DNA from: Saprospiraceae bacterium
GTDB lineage: Bacteria > Bacteroidota > Bacteroidia > Chitinophagales > Saprospiraceae
Direction of reading: 5' to 3'
Assembly: GCA_016787415.1 (NCBI GenBank)
Contig: JAEUUT010000251.1
Span: 1 to 37,606, forward strand
Length of the DNA stretch: 37,606 nt
In this document: positions 16,788 through 24,396 of the stretch, in pieces
Position numbering within the stretch: the stretch's first letter is position 1
How the letters are laid out: every line of letters begins with the position of its first letter
Program-made: the position numbers and the translations under genes
The notes under the pieces: model-generated
What the model was told of the DNA's origin: nothing
Database searches by the model: none
Seen by the model: the letters and a program-made list of their open reading frames with translations, nothing else

Positions 16788-17552
16788 CTAACTCTTCTCA
16801 AACAACCACCATATCGGCCTGCTCCTGCGCACCGGTTTGTAATTCGTGGTCAGAAATTGCCGGATGTGGTTCACGGCTTCCTCCTCGCTATCCGTAAACA
16901 GCAGCAGGTTGAGGTCTTCGGGCGAAATCGTGCCTTGTTGTACCATAAATTCCACGTAGTCGCGAATTGGTTGGTAGTAGTCCATGCCCATGACCACGAT
17001 GGGAAAATTTTCCACTTTTTTGGTTTGAACCAGCGTCAGAATTTCAAAAAATTCATCCATGGTGCCGAATCCGCCGGGAAAGATGACAAAGGCGTAGGAG
17101 TATTTGGCGAGCATCACCTTGCGCACGAAGAAGTAGCGGATGGTGACGAATTTGTCGACATACGGGTTGACAGATTGTTCGAAGGGCAAGGCGATATTGC
17201 AGCCCACAGACGGGCCGCCTGCCTCGCGCGCGCCCCGGTTGGCGGCTTCCATGATGCCCGGGCCGCCGCCGGTCATAATGCTGAGGCCCAGTTCTTCTGA
17301 CAGGCGTTTGCTCATCGAGCGGGCGGCTTCGTAATAGCGGTGACCTTCCTTGAAACGCGCCGAGCCGAATACGGTGATGCAGGGGCCAACAAAATGGAGC
17401 CCACGAAAGCCGCGCAGGAATTCCCAGAATACTTTCAGGGCGAACAACAGTTCAAACCCCCGGTCGCGCGGGCCTTCCAGCCAGTTCTGTTCGGTTGGGT
17501 CGATAAATTTTTTATTGGCAATCGTTTTGGCGATATCTGGTGGTGTGGGCAT
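16788..17552 (-). CDS. LOG-family nucleoside 5'-monophosphate phosphoribohydrolase
   Basis: The 254-residue Rossmann-fold protein carries the LOG motifs: FGSAR at 62-66, TGGGPGIMEAANRGA at 94-108 and PGGFGTMDEFFE at 159-170. These motifs bind the nucleotide phosphate and supply the catalytic Arg and Glu of enzymes that release the base from (cytokinin) nucleoside monophosphates. Older annotations call the family lysine decarboxylase, which is wrong. The N-terminal 55 residues before the core are longer than in minimal LOG proteins, matching the longer bacterial subgroup. In bacteria the role is probably purine nucleotide turnover. It is divergent from obg, with a palindromic repeat between them. 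Confidence 0.9.
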   Translation of the reverse strand: MPTPPDIAKTIANKKFIDPTEQNWLEGPRDRGFELLFALKVFWEFLRGFRGLHFVGPCITVFGSARFKEGHRYYEAARSMSKRLSEELGLSIMTGGGPGIMEAANRGAREAGGPSVGCNIALPFEQSVNPYVDKFVTIRYFFVRKVMLAKYSYAFVIFPGGFGTMDEFFEILTLVQTKKVENFPIVVMGMDYYQPIRDYVEFMVQQGTISPEDLNLLLFTDSEEEAVNHIRQFLTTNYKPVRRSRPIWWLFEKS

Positions 17553-17621
17553 CAGGTAAGCGTTTAGTCAGTGTTGGTAAAGTAAGCAGAAACGCAGGTA
17601 TTGTAAAATTGTTGGCAGCGC

Positions 17622-17693
17622 AACGTCGGCAGGGTTTTGCAACGTCGGCAGGGTTTCAAACCCTGCCGACGTTCATAAAACCCTGCCGACATT
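17622..17693. repeat. Nested double palindrome (cgtcggcagggttt units)
   Basis: Four copies of a roughly 16-nt unit, aacgtcggcagggttt, are arranged two direct (17622-17637, 17641-17656) then two inverted (17658-17673, 17678-17693). The inner pair forms a perfect 16-bp stem with a 1-nt centre, and the outer pair stacks outside it. It lies between the divergent LOG gene and obg, upstream of the obg promoter box. Confidence 0.93.
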
Positions 17694-17725
17694 ACATTAC
17701 CAACTTTCATTTCCCCATCTTCTCC

Positions 17726-17782
17726 TATCTTTGCCCCCCTCTCACCTCTCACACTCTCACCTCTCACCTCTCACCTCTAAGC
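17726..17782 (+). promoter_or_regulatory. obg promoter box and heptamer-built leader
   Basis: TATCTTTG at 17726-17733 matches TAnnTTTG, with a TTT-containing patch about 18-20 nt upstream in place of a clear -33 box. From 17740 to 17779 the sequence is a pyrimidine tract of tctcacc-type heptamers, then agc and ATG. If the box is used, the 5' leader of this essential gene is almost entirely heptamer repeats and has no Shine-Dalgarno. Confidence 0.6.
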
Positions 17783-18787
17783 ATGGCTGAGCAAAATTTC
17801 GTCGACTACGTTAAAATCATGTTTCGTTCCGGAAAAGGCGGGGCGGGCAGCGTCCACTTTTACCGGGGTCCTACCACGGCAAAAGGCGGCCCCGACGGTG
17901 GCGACGGCGGGCGGGGAGGGCATATCATCCTGCAAGCCAACCCGCAGGAATGGACATTGTTGTCGCTGCGATTTACCAAGCACATTTTTGCAGGAGATGG
18001 CGAAGGTGGTAAAGGAGGGCTGAAAACGGGTTCCGATGGCCGCGATATTATTGTAAAAGTGCCGCTGGGTACTGTGGCCCGCGATGCAGAAACCGGCGAG
18101 GTGCTGCTGGAAATTACGGAGCGTGACGATGAAAAAGTATTGCTGCCCGGCGGCCGGGGCGGCAAAGGCAACAACTTTTTTAAAACGGCTACCCACCAGA
18201 CCCCCCGATATGCACAACCCGGTGAGCCAAACATTGAAAAATGGATCATTCTGGAACTCAAGGTGCTGGCCGATGTCGGCCTGGTCGGGTTTCCGAATGC
18301 AGGCAAAAGCACCCTGCTCAGTGCCGTGAGTGCTGCCAAACCCAAAATTGCCGATTATGCGTTCACCACGCTTACACCCAACCTGGGTATTGTGAAAGTA
18401 CGCGAAGGGCAAACGTTCATCATGGCCGACATTCCGGGTATCATCGAAGGCGCCCACGAAGGTCGTGGACTGGGCCACCGTTTCCTGCGACACATCGAGC
18501 GCAACAGCGTATTGCTGTTTATGGTGCCGGCCGATACCGACCGCAGCATTCAGGAGGAGTACCAGATTTTGCTGAATGAACTGGAAGCCTACAACCCCGA
18601 CCTGCTCGACAAGCCCCGGCTGCTGGCTATTTCCAAATCCGATCTGATCGATGATGGCCTGGAGAAAATGCTGCGGGAGACACTGCCCGAAGGAGTTCCG
18701 ACCATTTTCATCTCGGCTGCCGCCAATAAAAACATTCAACAACTCAAAGACCTGCTCTGGAAACTACTTACAGCAGATTATTTGTAA
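17783..18787 (+). CDS. obg: Obg-family GTPase (ObgE/CgtA)
   Basis: This 334-residue essential GTPase acts in 50S ribosome maturation and growth control. Residues 1-157 are the glycine-rich Obg domain (GKGGAGSVHF, GGPDGGDGGRGG, LPGGRGGKGN). The G domain follows: G1 GFPNAGKST at 169-177, the switch region YAFTTLTPNLG at 192-202, G3 DIPGIIEGAHEGRGLG at 216-231, G4 SKSD at 284-287 (Ser in place of the usual Asn) and G5 SAA at 311-313. A longer C-terminal OCT domain is absent, as in many short Obg proteins. The open frame reaches back to 17540, but homology begins at MAEQNFVDYVKIMF and the upstream part is repeat sequence, so the start is 17783. Confidence 0.96.
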   Translation: MAEQNFVDYVKIMFRSGKGGAGSVHFYRGPTTAKGGPDGGDGGRGGHIILQANPQEWTLLSLRFTKHIFAGDGEGGKGGLKTGSDGRDIIVKVPLGTVARDAETGEVLLEITERDDEKVLLPGGRGGKGNNFFKTATHQTPRYAQPGEPNIEKWIILELKVLADVGLVGFPNAGKSTLLSAVSAAKPKIADYAFTTLTPNLGIVKVREGQTFIMADIPGIIEGAHEGRGLGHRFLRHIERNSVLLFMVPADTDRSIQEEYQILLNELEAYNPDLLDKPRLLAISKSDLIDDGLEKMLRETLPEGVPTIFISAAANKNIQQLKDLLWKLLTADYL

Positions 18788-18869
18788 AAAAACACTTTTT
18801 TGAAAGCCCGCACACGGTTGCGGAACCGTTTGCAATGGATAAAAAAAATTTAGAATTGTTCTGCTTAAA

Positions 18870-18902
18870 TTGCTGCAACATTCAAAAAACATTTTACATT
18901 TG
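18870..18902 (+). promoter_or_regulatory. Promoter upstream of deoC
   Basis: TTG (18870-18872), 22 nt, then TACATTTG (18895-18902): a good match to the TTG / TAnnTTTG Bacteroidota pattern. Transcription should start near 18909, after obg has ended and before the hairpin at 18930, so the hairpin lies inside the new transcript rather than ending obg alone. Confidence 0.6.
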
Positions 18903-18929
18903 CTCCGAAAAGCCACATGAAAGCGATTT

Positions 18930-18971
18930 AGGCCCTTCCGTCCGGAACCATGCGGGAGGGCCTCCTTTTTT
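18930..18971 (+). terminator. Rho-independent terminator in the deoC leader
   Basis: An 11-bp stem (aggcccttccg 18930-18940 with cgggagggcct 18953-18963, one G-U pair) with a 12-nt loop is followed by cc and six T (18966-18971). It lies about 20 nt after the predicted start site and 50 nt before deoC. It may end obg read-through, attenuate deoC, or end a small RNA of about 60 nt. Just before the stem is a four-codon frame, ATG AAA GCG ATT TAG. Confidence 0.7.
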
Positions 18972-19021
18972 GCTTTTTACCACAAAACACTACTCAGTAC
19001 GCCCGGTCTGCGCAAAAGAAT

Positions 19022-19675
19022 ATGACGGAACTTGCCAAATTTATCGAGCACACCATCCTTCGCCCGGACACTACCCTCGCCGATGTCCGCAAAGTTTGTG
19101 AAGAAGCCATTCAATATCAGTTCGCCGGCGTTTGTATTCCACCCTTATACGTACGTGATGCGCGTCGCATCCTCGGCGATATGTCGAAGGTTCAACTGGC
19201 TACTGTCGTTGGGTTTCCGATGGGCTACACTGCAATTGCCGCCAAAAGTGAAGAAATCAAACGAGCGCTTGATGAAGGCGCCGACGACATCGATGCAGTA
19301 ATCAATATTGCGGCATTAAAAAGCGACAACTGGAACCATGTCACCCACGATATCGACAGCGTGGCACGCGCTACACACATGCGTGGCAAAACGCTGAAAC
19401 TCATTCTGGAATGCGGCTTGCTGAACGAGGCAGAAATGCAAAAAGTGATTGAAATTGCCCGTGAAGCGCGCGTCGAATGGTTAAAAACCGGCACCGGAAT
19501 GCACGGGCATGCCGCTACCCCGGAAATGGTTCGTATCTTGCGACGACTTGGAGGAACGGCCTTTCAAATCAAGGCTTCCGGCGGTATTCGCACGGCAGCC
19601 GATGCGCAGGCGCTCGTAGATGCAGGCGCTGCACGGCTGGGTACTTCCGCCTCATTGCAAATCATAGGAAAATAA
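19022..19675 (+). CDS. deoC: Deoxyribose-phosphate aldolase
   Basis: The 217-residue class I aldolase splits 2-deoxyribose 5-phosphate into glyceraldehyde 3-phosphate and acetaldehyde in deoxynucleoside breakdown. The TIM-barrel motifs are clear: Asp91 in DDIDAVINI, the Schiff-base Lys155 in WLKTGTGMHGHAATPEMV and the proton-relay Lys184 in FQIKASGGIRT. An upstream extension to 18950 is open, but it runs through the terminator and is not conserved. The start MTELAKFIEHTILRP at 19022 fits the family. The next gene follows after 29 nt, so deoC probably heads a run with the SPOR gene, rodA and tgt. Confidence 0.96.
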   Translation: MTELAKFIEHTILRPDTTLADVRKVCEEAIQYQFAGVCIPPLYVRDARRILGDMSKVQLATVVGFPMGYTAIAAKSEEIKRALDEGADDIDAVINIAALKSDNWNHVTHDIDSVARATHMRGKTLKLILECGLLNEAEMQKVIEIAREARVEWLKTGTGMHGHAATPEMVRILRRLGGTAFQIKASGGIRTAADAQALVDAGAARLGTSASLQIIGK

Positions 19676-19704
19676 CCAGGGAGCAGTCCGAAACATTTTC
19701 TGAC

Positions 19705-20130
19705 ATGCATATTTTATCCAACAAAACTCCGTTTGTAAGGCTGCGTGCATGCGCTGTGGCAGTTATAATGCTGTTGCTGGCTACCAGCCTGTATGCGCAG
19801 GAAGTGCAAATCAATGAAGACCCTAACATTACCCAACTGTTGCGCACCTGGACGAACAACAACCGTACGACGCCGCATATCGACGGCTGGCGGGTGCAGG
19901 TGATGGCTTCCACCGACCGGCAACAGGTAGAAGACGGTCGGATGCGTTTCAAAACCTATTATCCGGATGTGCCGGCCGACTGGGTGCATGAAAAGCCGTA
20001 TTACAAACTGCGTGTTGGCGCATTTCGTTCGCGGCTGGAAGCCATGGCCTTTATTGCACAACTGGTAGAATTTCCTGGCGCCTATCCAGCACGGGATCAA
20101 CACATTCATCCGCGCGATTTTTTAGAATAA
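19705..20130 (+). CDS. Small exported SPOR-domain protein
   Basis: The 141-residue protein has a signal peptide (VRLRACAVAVIMLLLATSLYAQ, cleavage after about residue 31) and one SPOR-like domain at about 58-130: GWRVQVMASTDRQQVEDG opens it and YYKLRVGAFRSRLEAMAFI closes it, with the aromatic/VGxF pattern of the fold. SPOR domains bind denuded glycan strands of septal peptidoglycan. It starts 29 nt after deoC and ends 4 nt before rodA, a cell-wall elongation gene, consistent with a peptidoglycan role. Start 19705 gives a complete signal sequence. Confidence 0.82.
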   Translation: MHILSNKTPFVRLRACAVAVIMLLLATSLYAQEVQINEDPNITQLLRTWTNNNRTTPHIDGWRVQVMASTDRQQVEDGRMRFKTYYPDVPADWVHEKPYYKLRVGAFRSRLEAMAFIAQLVEFPGAYPARDQHIHPRDFLE

Positions 20131-20134
20131 GACC

Positions 20135-21628
20135 ATGATAACGGGCACCCGACAAATTTCAAATGCTGCAGGCGGAGCCGACCTGATTACGTTGGGCCTT
20201 TACGTGGCGCTGGTCGTCATCGGATGGCTGATGATTTTTGCCGTCAACTACGACCCCAATGCCCCGCTTAGTTTCTTCGACCTGAGCAGCAACATCGGGA
20301 AACAACTCTTTTTTATCGTTTTCTGCTTTGCGCTGCTTTTTGTTATCATGATGAGCGACTGGGCGTTCTGGCGCACTTTTGCCTTTTTCATTTACCTGTT
20401 TTCACTCATTCTTTTGCCGGGTACGCTCATTTTCGGGCGTGAAGTGAATGGCGCCAATGCCTGGTACCAGATAGGCGGGTTTACGTTTCAGCCTGCTGAA
20501 ATTGCAAAATTCGGTACCAGCCTGGCCATGGCGGCCTATTTGAGTTCGACCGGCGTGGACTTGCGTGAGTGGAAAAGCCGGATTATTGCAATGGGCATTT
20601 TCCTGTTGCCTGCGCTTATCATGTCGCCGCTGGTGCAAAACGACACAGGTTCGGCCCTGGTATTTTTCTCTTTCATGATGGTTATTTACCGGGAAGGGCT
20701 CTCGTCTACCTGGTACCTGCTAGGGTTTGGTGTGGTGGCGATGGTGTTGCTCGGCCTTATTTTTGAGCCGCCTTTCGTGGTGGCCTGGCTGCTGATATAC
20801 ACCAATTTTCAATTGATCTCCCGATTTCGTACCCGTACGCAGGTGTGGTTTGGCGTGTGGGTAGCACTCATACTCATCACAATCTGGTGGACGCCGATCT
20901 TCAATTGGGTACTTTCGCTGGCAGGTGTCGATGCTGCTACGGTGAGCGATCAAATACGCAACCCGGCCGTCATGCTACCGCATATTATCCTGTTTGTGGC
21001 GGCATTTTTGCCCAATTACCTGAAAAAAAACACACTGGTTCAATCGCAACTGCGCTCCTGGATACTAATGCTAGTTATTGGAATCAGCCTGTTGTTTGCA
21101 GCCAATTTTGCCTGCTACACCCTCCTGGCGCCGCACCAGCAGCAGCGCATCAAAATATGGCTCAAACCCGCCGAGGCTGCTGCCGATGCACGGGGTGCTG
21201 CCTACAACCTTTTGCACTCTAAAATGGCCATCGGTTCGGGCGGCTTTGCCGGAAAAGGTTTCCTCGACGGCAACATGACCAAACTAAAATACGTGCCCGA
21301 ACAAAGCACCGACTTCATTTTCTGTACCATCGGAGAAGAACAGGGTTTTGTAGGTGTGACGGCCATTATTGTGGTTTTCTTCTGGCTGCTCTACCGGATT
21401 ACGGTGCTGGCCGAACGGCAACGCTCCAATTTTTCGCGTATTTATGCATACTGTGTGGCCGGCGTCATTTTTGTCCACGTTATGGTAAATGTCGGCATGA
21501 CCATGGGGCTTTTCCCGATTATCGGTATTCCACTGCCCTTTATCAGTTACGGCGGCTCCTCGCTGATCGGATTTACCTTGTTGATCGGGGTGCTGTTGAA
21601 ACTGGATAGCAACCGGAACCAGGCTTGA
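20135..21628 (+). CDS. rodA: RodA-type peptidoglycan glycosyltransferase (SEDS family)
   Basis: This 497-residue integral membrane protein polymerises lipid II glycan strands for cell elongation, normally paired with a class B penicillin-binding protein. Many membrane helices are visible. Family motifs are NGANAWYQIGGFTFQPAEIAK near 105-125, VQNDTGSALVFF around 165 with the conserved Asp, the periplasmic FAGKGFLDG region, and the C-terminal PIIGIPLPFISYGGSS. It is longer than E. coli RodA because of a central insert with additional helices and a loop (about 210-320), as seen in other Bacteroidota RodA. It sits 4 nt after the SPOR gene and 4 nt before tgt, so translation is probably coupled. 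Confidence 0.94.
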   Translation: MITGTRQISNAAGGADLITLGLYVALVVIGWLMIFAVNYDPNAPLSFFDLSSNIGKQLFFIVFCFALLFVIMMSDWAFWRTFAFFIYLFSLILLPGTLIFGREVNGANAWYQIGGFTFQPAEIAKFGTSLAMAAYLSSTGVDLREWKSRIIAMGIFLLPALIMSPLVQNDTGSALVFFSFMMVIYREGLSSTWYLLGFGVVAMVLLGLIFEPPFVVAWLLIYTNFQLISRFRTRTQVWFGVWVALILITIWWTPIFNWVLSLAGVDAATVSDQIRNPAVMLPHIILFVAAFLPNYLKKNTLVQSQLRSWILMLVIGISLLFAANFACYTLLAPHQQQRIKIWLKPAEAAADARGAAYNLLHSKMAIGSGGFAGKGFLDGNMTKLKYVPEQSTDFIFCTIGEEQGFVGVTAIIVVFFWLLYRITVLAERQRSNFSRIYAYCVAGVIFVHVMVNVGMTMGLFPIIGIPLPFISYGGSSLIGFTLLIGVLLKLDSNRNQA

Positions 21629-21632
21629 TAAA

Positions 21633-22763
21633 ATGAACTTCTCCCTATCTCACACCGACCCGCACTCCTCTGCCCGTGCTGGCCTCATCCAAACCGCCCA
21701 TGGCGCTATTGAAACGCCTATTTTTATGCCTGTCGGTACGGCGGCTACGGTAAAGGCCGTACACCAGCACGAATTGCGCGACGACGTGCAGGCGCAAATC
21801 TGCCTCGGAAATACCTACCACCTCTACCTCCGGCCTGGCCTCGATGTGCTGCAACAGGCTGGCGGCATACACGGGTTCAATGGCTGGCAGGGGCCGGTAC
21901 TGACCGATAGCGGCGGCTACCAGGTGTATTCGCTGGGCCACCGGCGCAAGATCAAGGAAGAAGGCGTTACGTTTCAGAGTCATATCGACGGCTCCAAACA
22001 CTTTTTTACCCCGGAAAACGTGATGGATATTCAGCGCGTCATCGGCGCCGACATCATCATGGCCTTCGATGAATGCACGCCATACCCATGCGACGAACGC
22101 TATGCCCGCAAATCCATGGAAATGACCCACCGCTGGCTGGCGCGCTGTATCGAGCGTTTCGATACCACAGAGCCCTTGTATGGACACAGCCAAACCTTGT
22201 TTCCGATTGTACAAGGCAGCACTTATCCCGAACTGCGCCGTATTTCGGCCGAAACCATCGCTTCTTTCGGCCGCGAAGGCAATGCTATTGGCGGCCTCTC
22301 GGTGGGCGAACCAGCGGAAGATATGTATGCCATGACCGATCTGGTGACGGCTATTTTGCCCAAAGACAAACCCCGTTACCTCATGGGCGTGGGTACCCCC
22401 GAAAACATCCTGGAGTGTATCGCGCTGGGGATCGACATGTTCGACTGTGTATTGCCTACCCGCAATGCCCGACATGGCGTGCTGTATACCCCGGAGGGAA
22501 TTATCAATATCAAAAACCAGAAATGGCGCGACGATTTTACACCGATCGACCCGCAAAGCCAGGTGCATACGAGCACCGTTCATACCCGGGCCTACCTGCG
22601 CCACCTGTTTATGAACAATGAAATTCTGGGTATGCAACTCGCTACCCTGCAAAATCTCGGCTTTTTTCTGTGGATGGTAAAAGAAGCGCGCCGCCGCATC
22701 CTGAGTGGCGACTTCCTGTTGTGGAAAACGCAAATGGTGCAAAAGGTAAGAACTAGATTATAA
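21633..22763 (+). CDS. tgt: tRNA-guanine (queuine) transglycosylase lacking the zinc cysteines
   Basis: The 376-residue enzyme exchanges guanine 34 for preQ1 in tRNAs with GUN anticodons. The general acid Asp92 is in LTDSGGYQVYSL, substrate contacts are in MAFDECTPYPCD and GGLSVGEPAEDMYAM, and the nucleophile Asp271 is in GIDMFDCVLPTRNAR. In the Zymomonas-type enzyme a CxCxxC motif plus a His binds structural zinc. Here that place (about 306-324) reads DPQSQVHTSTVHTRAYLRHL, with none of the three Cys and only the His kept. From memory, other Bacteroidota Tgt proteins are also Cys-less there, so this is probably lineage-wide. It is the last gene of its run; the TAA is followed at once by heptamers. 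Confidence 0.95.
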   Translation: MNFSLSHTDPHSSARAGLIQTAHGAIETPIFMPVGTAATVKAVHQHELRDDVQAQICLGNTYHLYLRPGLDVLQQAGGIHGFNGWQGPVLTDSGGYQVYSLGHRRKIKEEGVTFQSHIDGSKHFFTPENVMDIQRVIGADIIMAFDECTPYPCDERYARKSMEMTHRWLARCIERFDTTEPLYGHSQTLFPIVQGSTYPELRRISAETIASFGREGNAIGGLSVGEPAEDMYAMTDLVTAILPKDKPRYLMGVGTPENILECIALGIDMFDCVLPTRNARHGVLYTPEGIINIKNQKWRDDFTPIDPQSQVHTSTVHTRAYLRHLFMNNEILGMQLATLQNLGFFLWMVKEARRRILSGDFLLWKTQMVQKVRTRL

Positions 22764-22900
22764 GAGGTGAGAGGTGAGAGGTGAGAAGTGAGAAGTGAGA
22801 GTGTGTAGAGTTGACCGCTTCGCTTTTAGGAATACTAAGAACGAAGCGGTCAACTCTACACACTCTCACCTCTCACCTCTCACCTCTCACTTCTCTCACC
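22764..22900. repeat. Heptamer-armed hairpin directly after the tgt stop
   Basis: Arms 22764-22822 and 22842-22900 form a stem of about 59 bp around a 19-nt loop. The inner 28 bp are perfect (gtgagagtgtgtagag and ttgaccgcttcg). The outer 31 nt are gaggtga/gaagtga heptamers, equal in number on both sides but differing at some positions, so each arm's heptamers vary while the register is kept. The first heptamer touches the tgt TAA. Confidence 0.96.
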
Positions 22901-22912
22901 TCTCTCTCCTAG

Positions 22913-23178
22913 GCAGCGTTTCCGAAAGTTAAAACCTCTTCACCTCCGAAACCTTTAACACATCGGCCAAAATATGATTTGCCCGGATACCGTTTTGGGG
23001 CGGTATTTTGTCAGGTGGAAGTTAAATTTTGCCAGGCGCCTCCTGAAATACGCATAAAAATTCTTGTTGCGTATGGAAAAATGTACCTTCGCCCACTTGA
23101 AAATGAATCGGGCAGGCTTGGAGGCCCAATAAAAATTGTACGCTGTTCTCATCCAACACAATTATGGTTCGTCTGTTT
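22913..23178. other. Spacer upstream of the PorP/SprF gene
   Basis: With the preceding hairpin this makes a 415-bp gene-free stretch. I see near-matches to the -7 box (taccttcg near 23090, tatgatttg near 22975) but no exact one, and no further inverted repeat longer than about 8 bp. The chosen start of the next gene leaves a leader with no clear Shine-Dalgarno. Confidence 0.4.
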
Positions 23179-24225
23179 ATGAAAAAAACGTTTCTACACT
23201 TTTCTGTTTGCTGCGCCATCCTGCTGGCCACTGTTTCTGCTTCGGCTCAGGACATTCACTTTTCGCAGTTCTATCAGAGCCCCCTCAACCTGAACCCTGC
23301 GCTCACCGGTGTGATGAACTGTAACCACCGCCTGGTGGCCAACTACCGCAATCAGTGGGCTTCTATCCTCAAGAAAAATGCTTACAATACCTACTCTGTT
23401 TCTTACGACCAGAAACTTCCGGTAGGCCGCTACGACTACTTTGGAATCGGTGGTACGCTGTGGGGCGACAAAGCAGGCGCTTCCGAATTCGCTACCATTC
23501 AGGCGCGCTTGTCGGGCTCCTATTCCAAAAAAATGGGCGGATACCGCAAAAAAGCGCACTACCTGGTACTGGGCGCCGACGTAGGTCTTAGCAACCGCAG
23601 TATCAATAGTGCCAACTTGCAGTGGCCGCAGCAAAACAACGGCAACGGTGTATTCGACCCGACGCTTCCGCCGGATGTGATCGACGACCCGAGTTTCCTG
23701 TTCGTCGACCTGTCGGCAGGCGCGCTGTGGTTCAGCGTACTGGGCAACGACAACAATTTCTATTTCGGCGGCGCATTCAGCCACCTCAACCGCGCCAACC
23801 AGTCGTTTGAAAAACAAAACATCCCGCTCTACTCCAAATTTACCTTCCACGCAGGTGGTGAATTTATGAACGGCCGGAAATTCGGTTTTGTACCGGGTGT
23901 TGTTACTTTCTTCCAGGGCCCATCGTGGCAGGTGAATGTGGGTAACTCCTTCAAATTCCTGCTCGGCAACAGCCGCCGCTACCACCAGGCATTCCAGTTT
24001 GGCGCCTGGGCGCGTCTGGCCAACCGCCTCGACGATGGCAAACTGATGGACGCACTGATCCTGAGCACTCGTTTCGACTACGAACAGTTCAACATCGGCT
24101 TCAGTTACGACATCAATACATCGAGCCTGTACACGGCTACCAACGGCAATGGTTCGTTCGAGTTCTCCATGGTTTACAAGATATGCGGACCGGAGAAACG
24201 CGGTATTTACTGCCCGAATTTCTGA
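23179..24225 (+). CDS. PorP/SprF-family type IX secretion membrane protein
   Basis: The 348-residue outer-membrane beta-barrel belongs to the PorP/SprF family associated with type IX secretion and gliding in Bacteroidota. The signal peptide MKKTFLHFSVCCAILLATVSASAQ is followed by the hallmark DIHFSQFYQSPLNLNPALTG; later come YRNQW, SYDQKL, alternating barrel strands and a C-terminal strand ending near FEFSMVYKICG. Such proteins are often encoded next to large surface adhesins; here the neighbours are tgt and bactofilin, so the partner is not local. Start 23179 (MKK) is preferred to 23164 because it gives a normal signal sequence. A strong hairpin follows 18 nt after the stop. Confidence 0.92.
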   Translation: MKKTFLHFSVCCAILLATVSASAQDIHFSQFYQSPLNLNPALTGVMNCNHRLVANYRNQWASILKKNAYNTYSVSYDQKLPVGRYDYFGIGGTLWGDKAGASEFATIQARLSGSYSKKMGGYRKKAHYLVLGADVGLSNRSINSANLQWPQQNNGNGVFDPTLPPDVIDDPSFLFVDLSAGALWFSVLGNDNNFYFGGAFSHLNRANQSFEKQNIPLYSKFTFHAGGEFMNGRKFGFVPGVVTFFQGPSWQVNVGNSFKFLLGNSRRYHQAFQFGAWARLANRLDDGKLMDALILSTRFDYEQFNIGFSYDINTSSLYTATNGNGSFEFSMVYKICGPEKRGIYCPNF

Positions 24226-24243
24226 TAAAACGCTTACCTTGCG

Positions 24244-24290
24244 CCGAAACATGCGTCAGTCATCAATATTGCAACTGACGCATGTTTCGG
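24244..24290 (+). terminator. 17-bp perfect hairpin after the PorP/SprF gene
   Basis: Arms 24244-24260 and 24274-24290 (ccgaaacatgcgtcagt and its complement) are perfect, with a 13-nt loop. The sequence after it is tttgatatttta, T-rich but not a clean run, so it fits a terminator or an RNA 3'-end protector. Confidence 0.72.
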
Positions 24291-24396
24291 TTTGATATTT
24301 TATTGCAGGTGATTTCCCCTTGTATGGACAATAAGGCCCCGCGCCGGATTTTTCATCCACACCATCACTCTACACACGGATAAAACAGAGAAATCT

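Noticed and set aside
17540..17782. An 81-residue N-terminal extension of Obg
   Set aside because: The extension is the translation of palindrome and heptamer sequence, includes the predicted promoter, and Obg homology begins exactly at MAEQNF.
22764..22900. A CRISPR array
   Set aside because: Units are 7 bp in tandem without spacers and fold on themselves. No cas genes are in the window.
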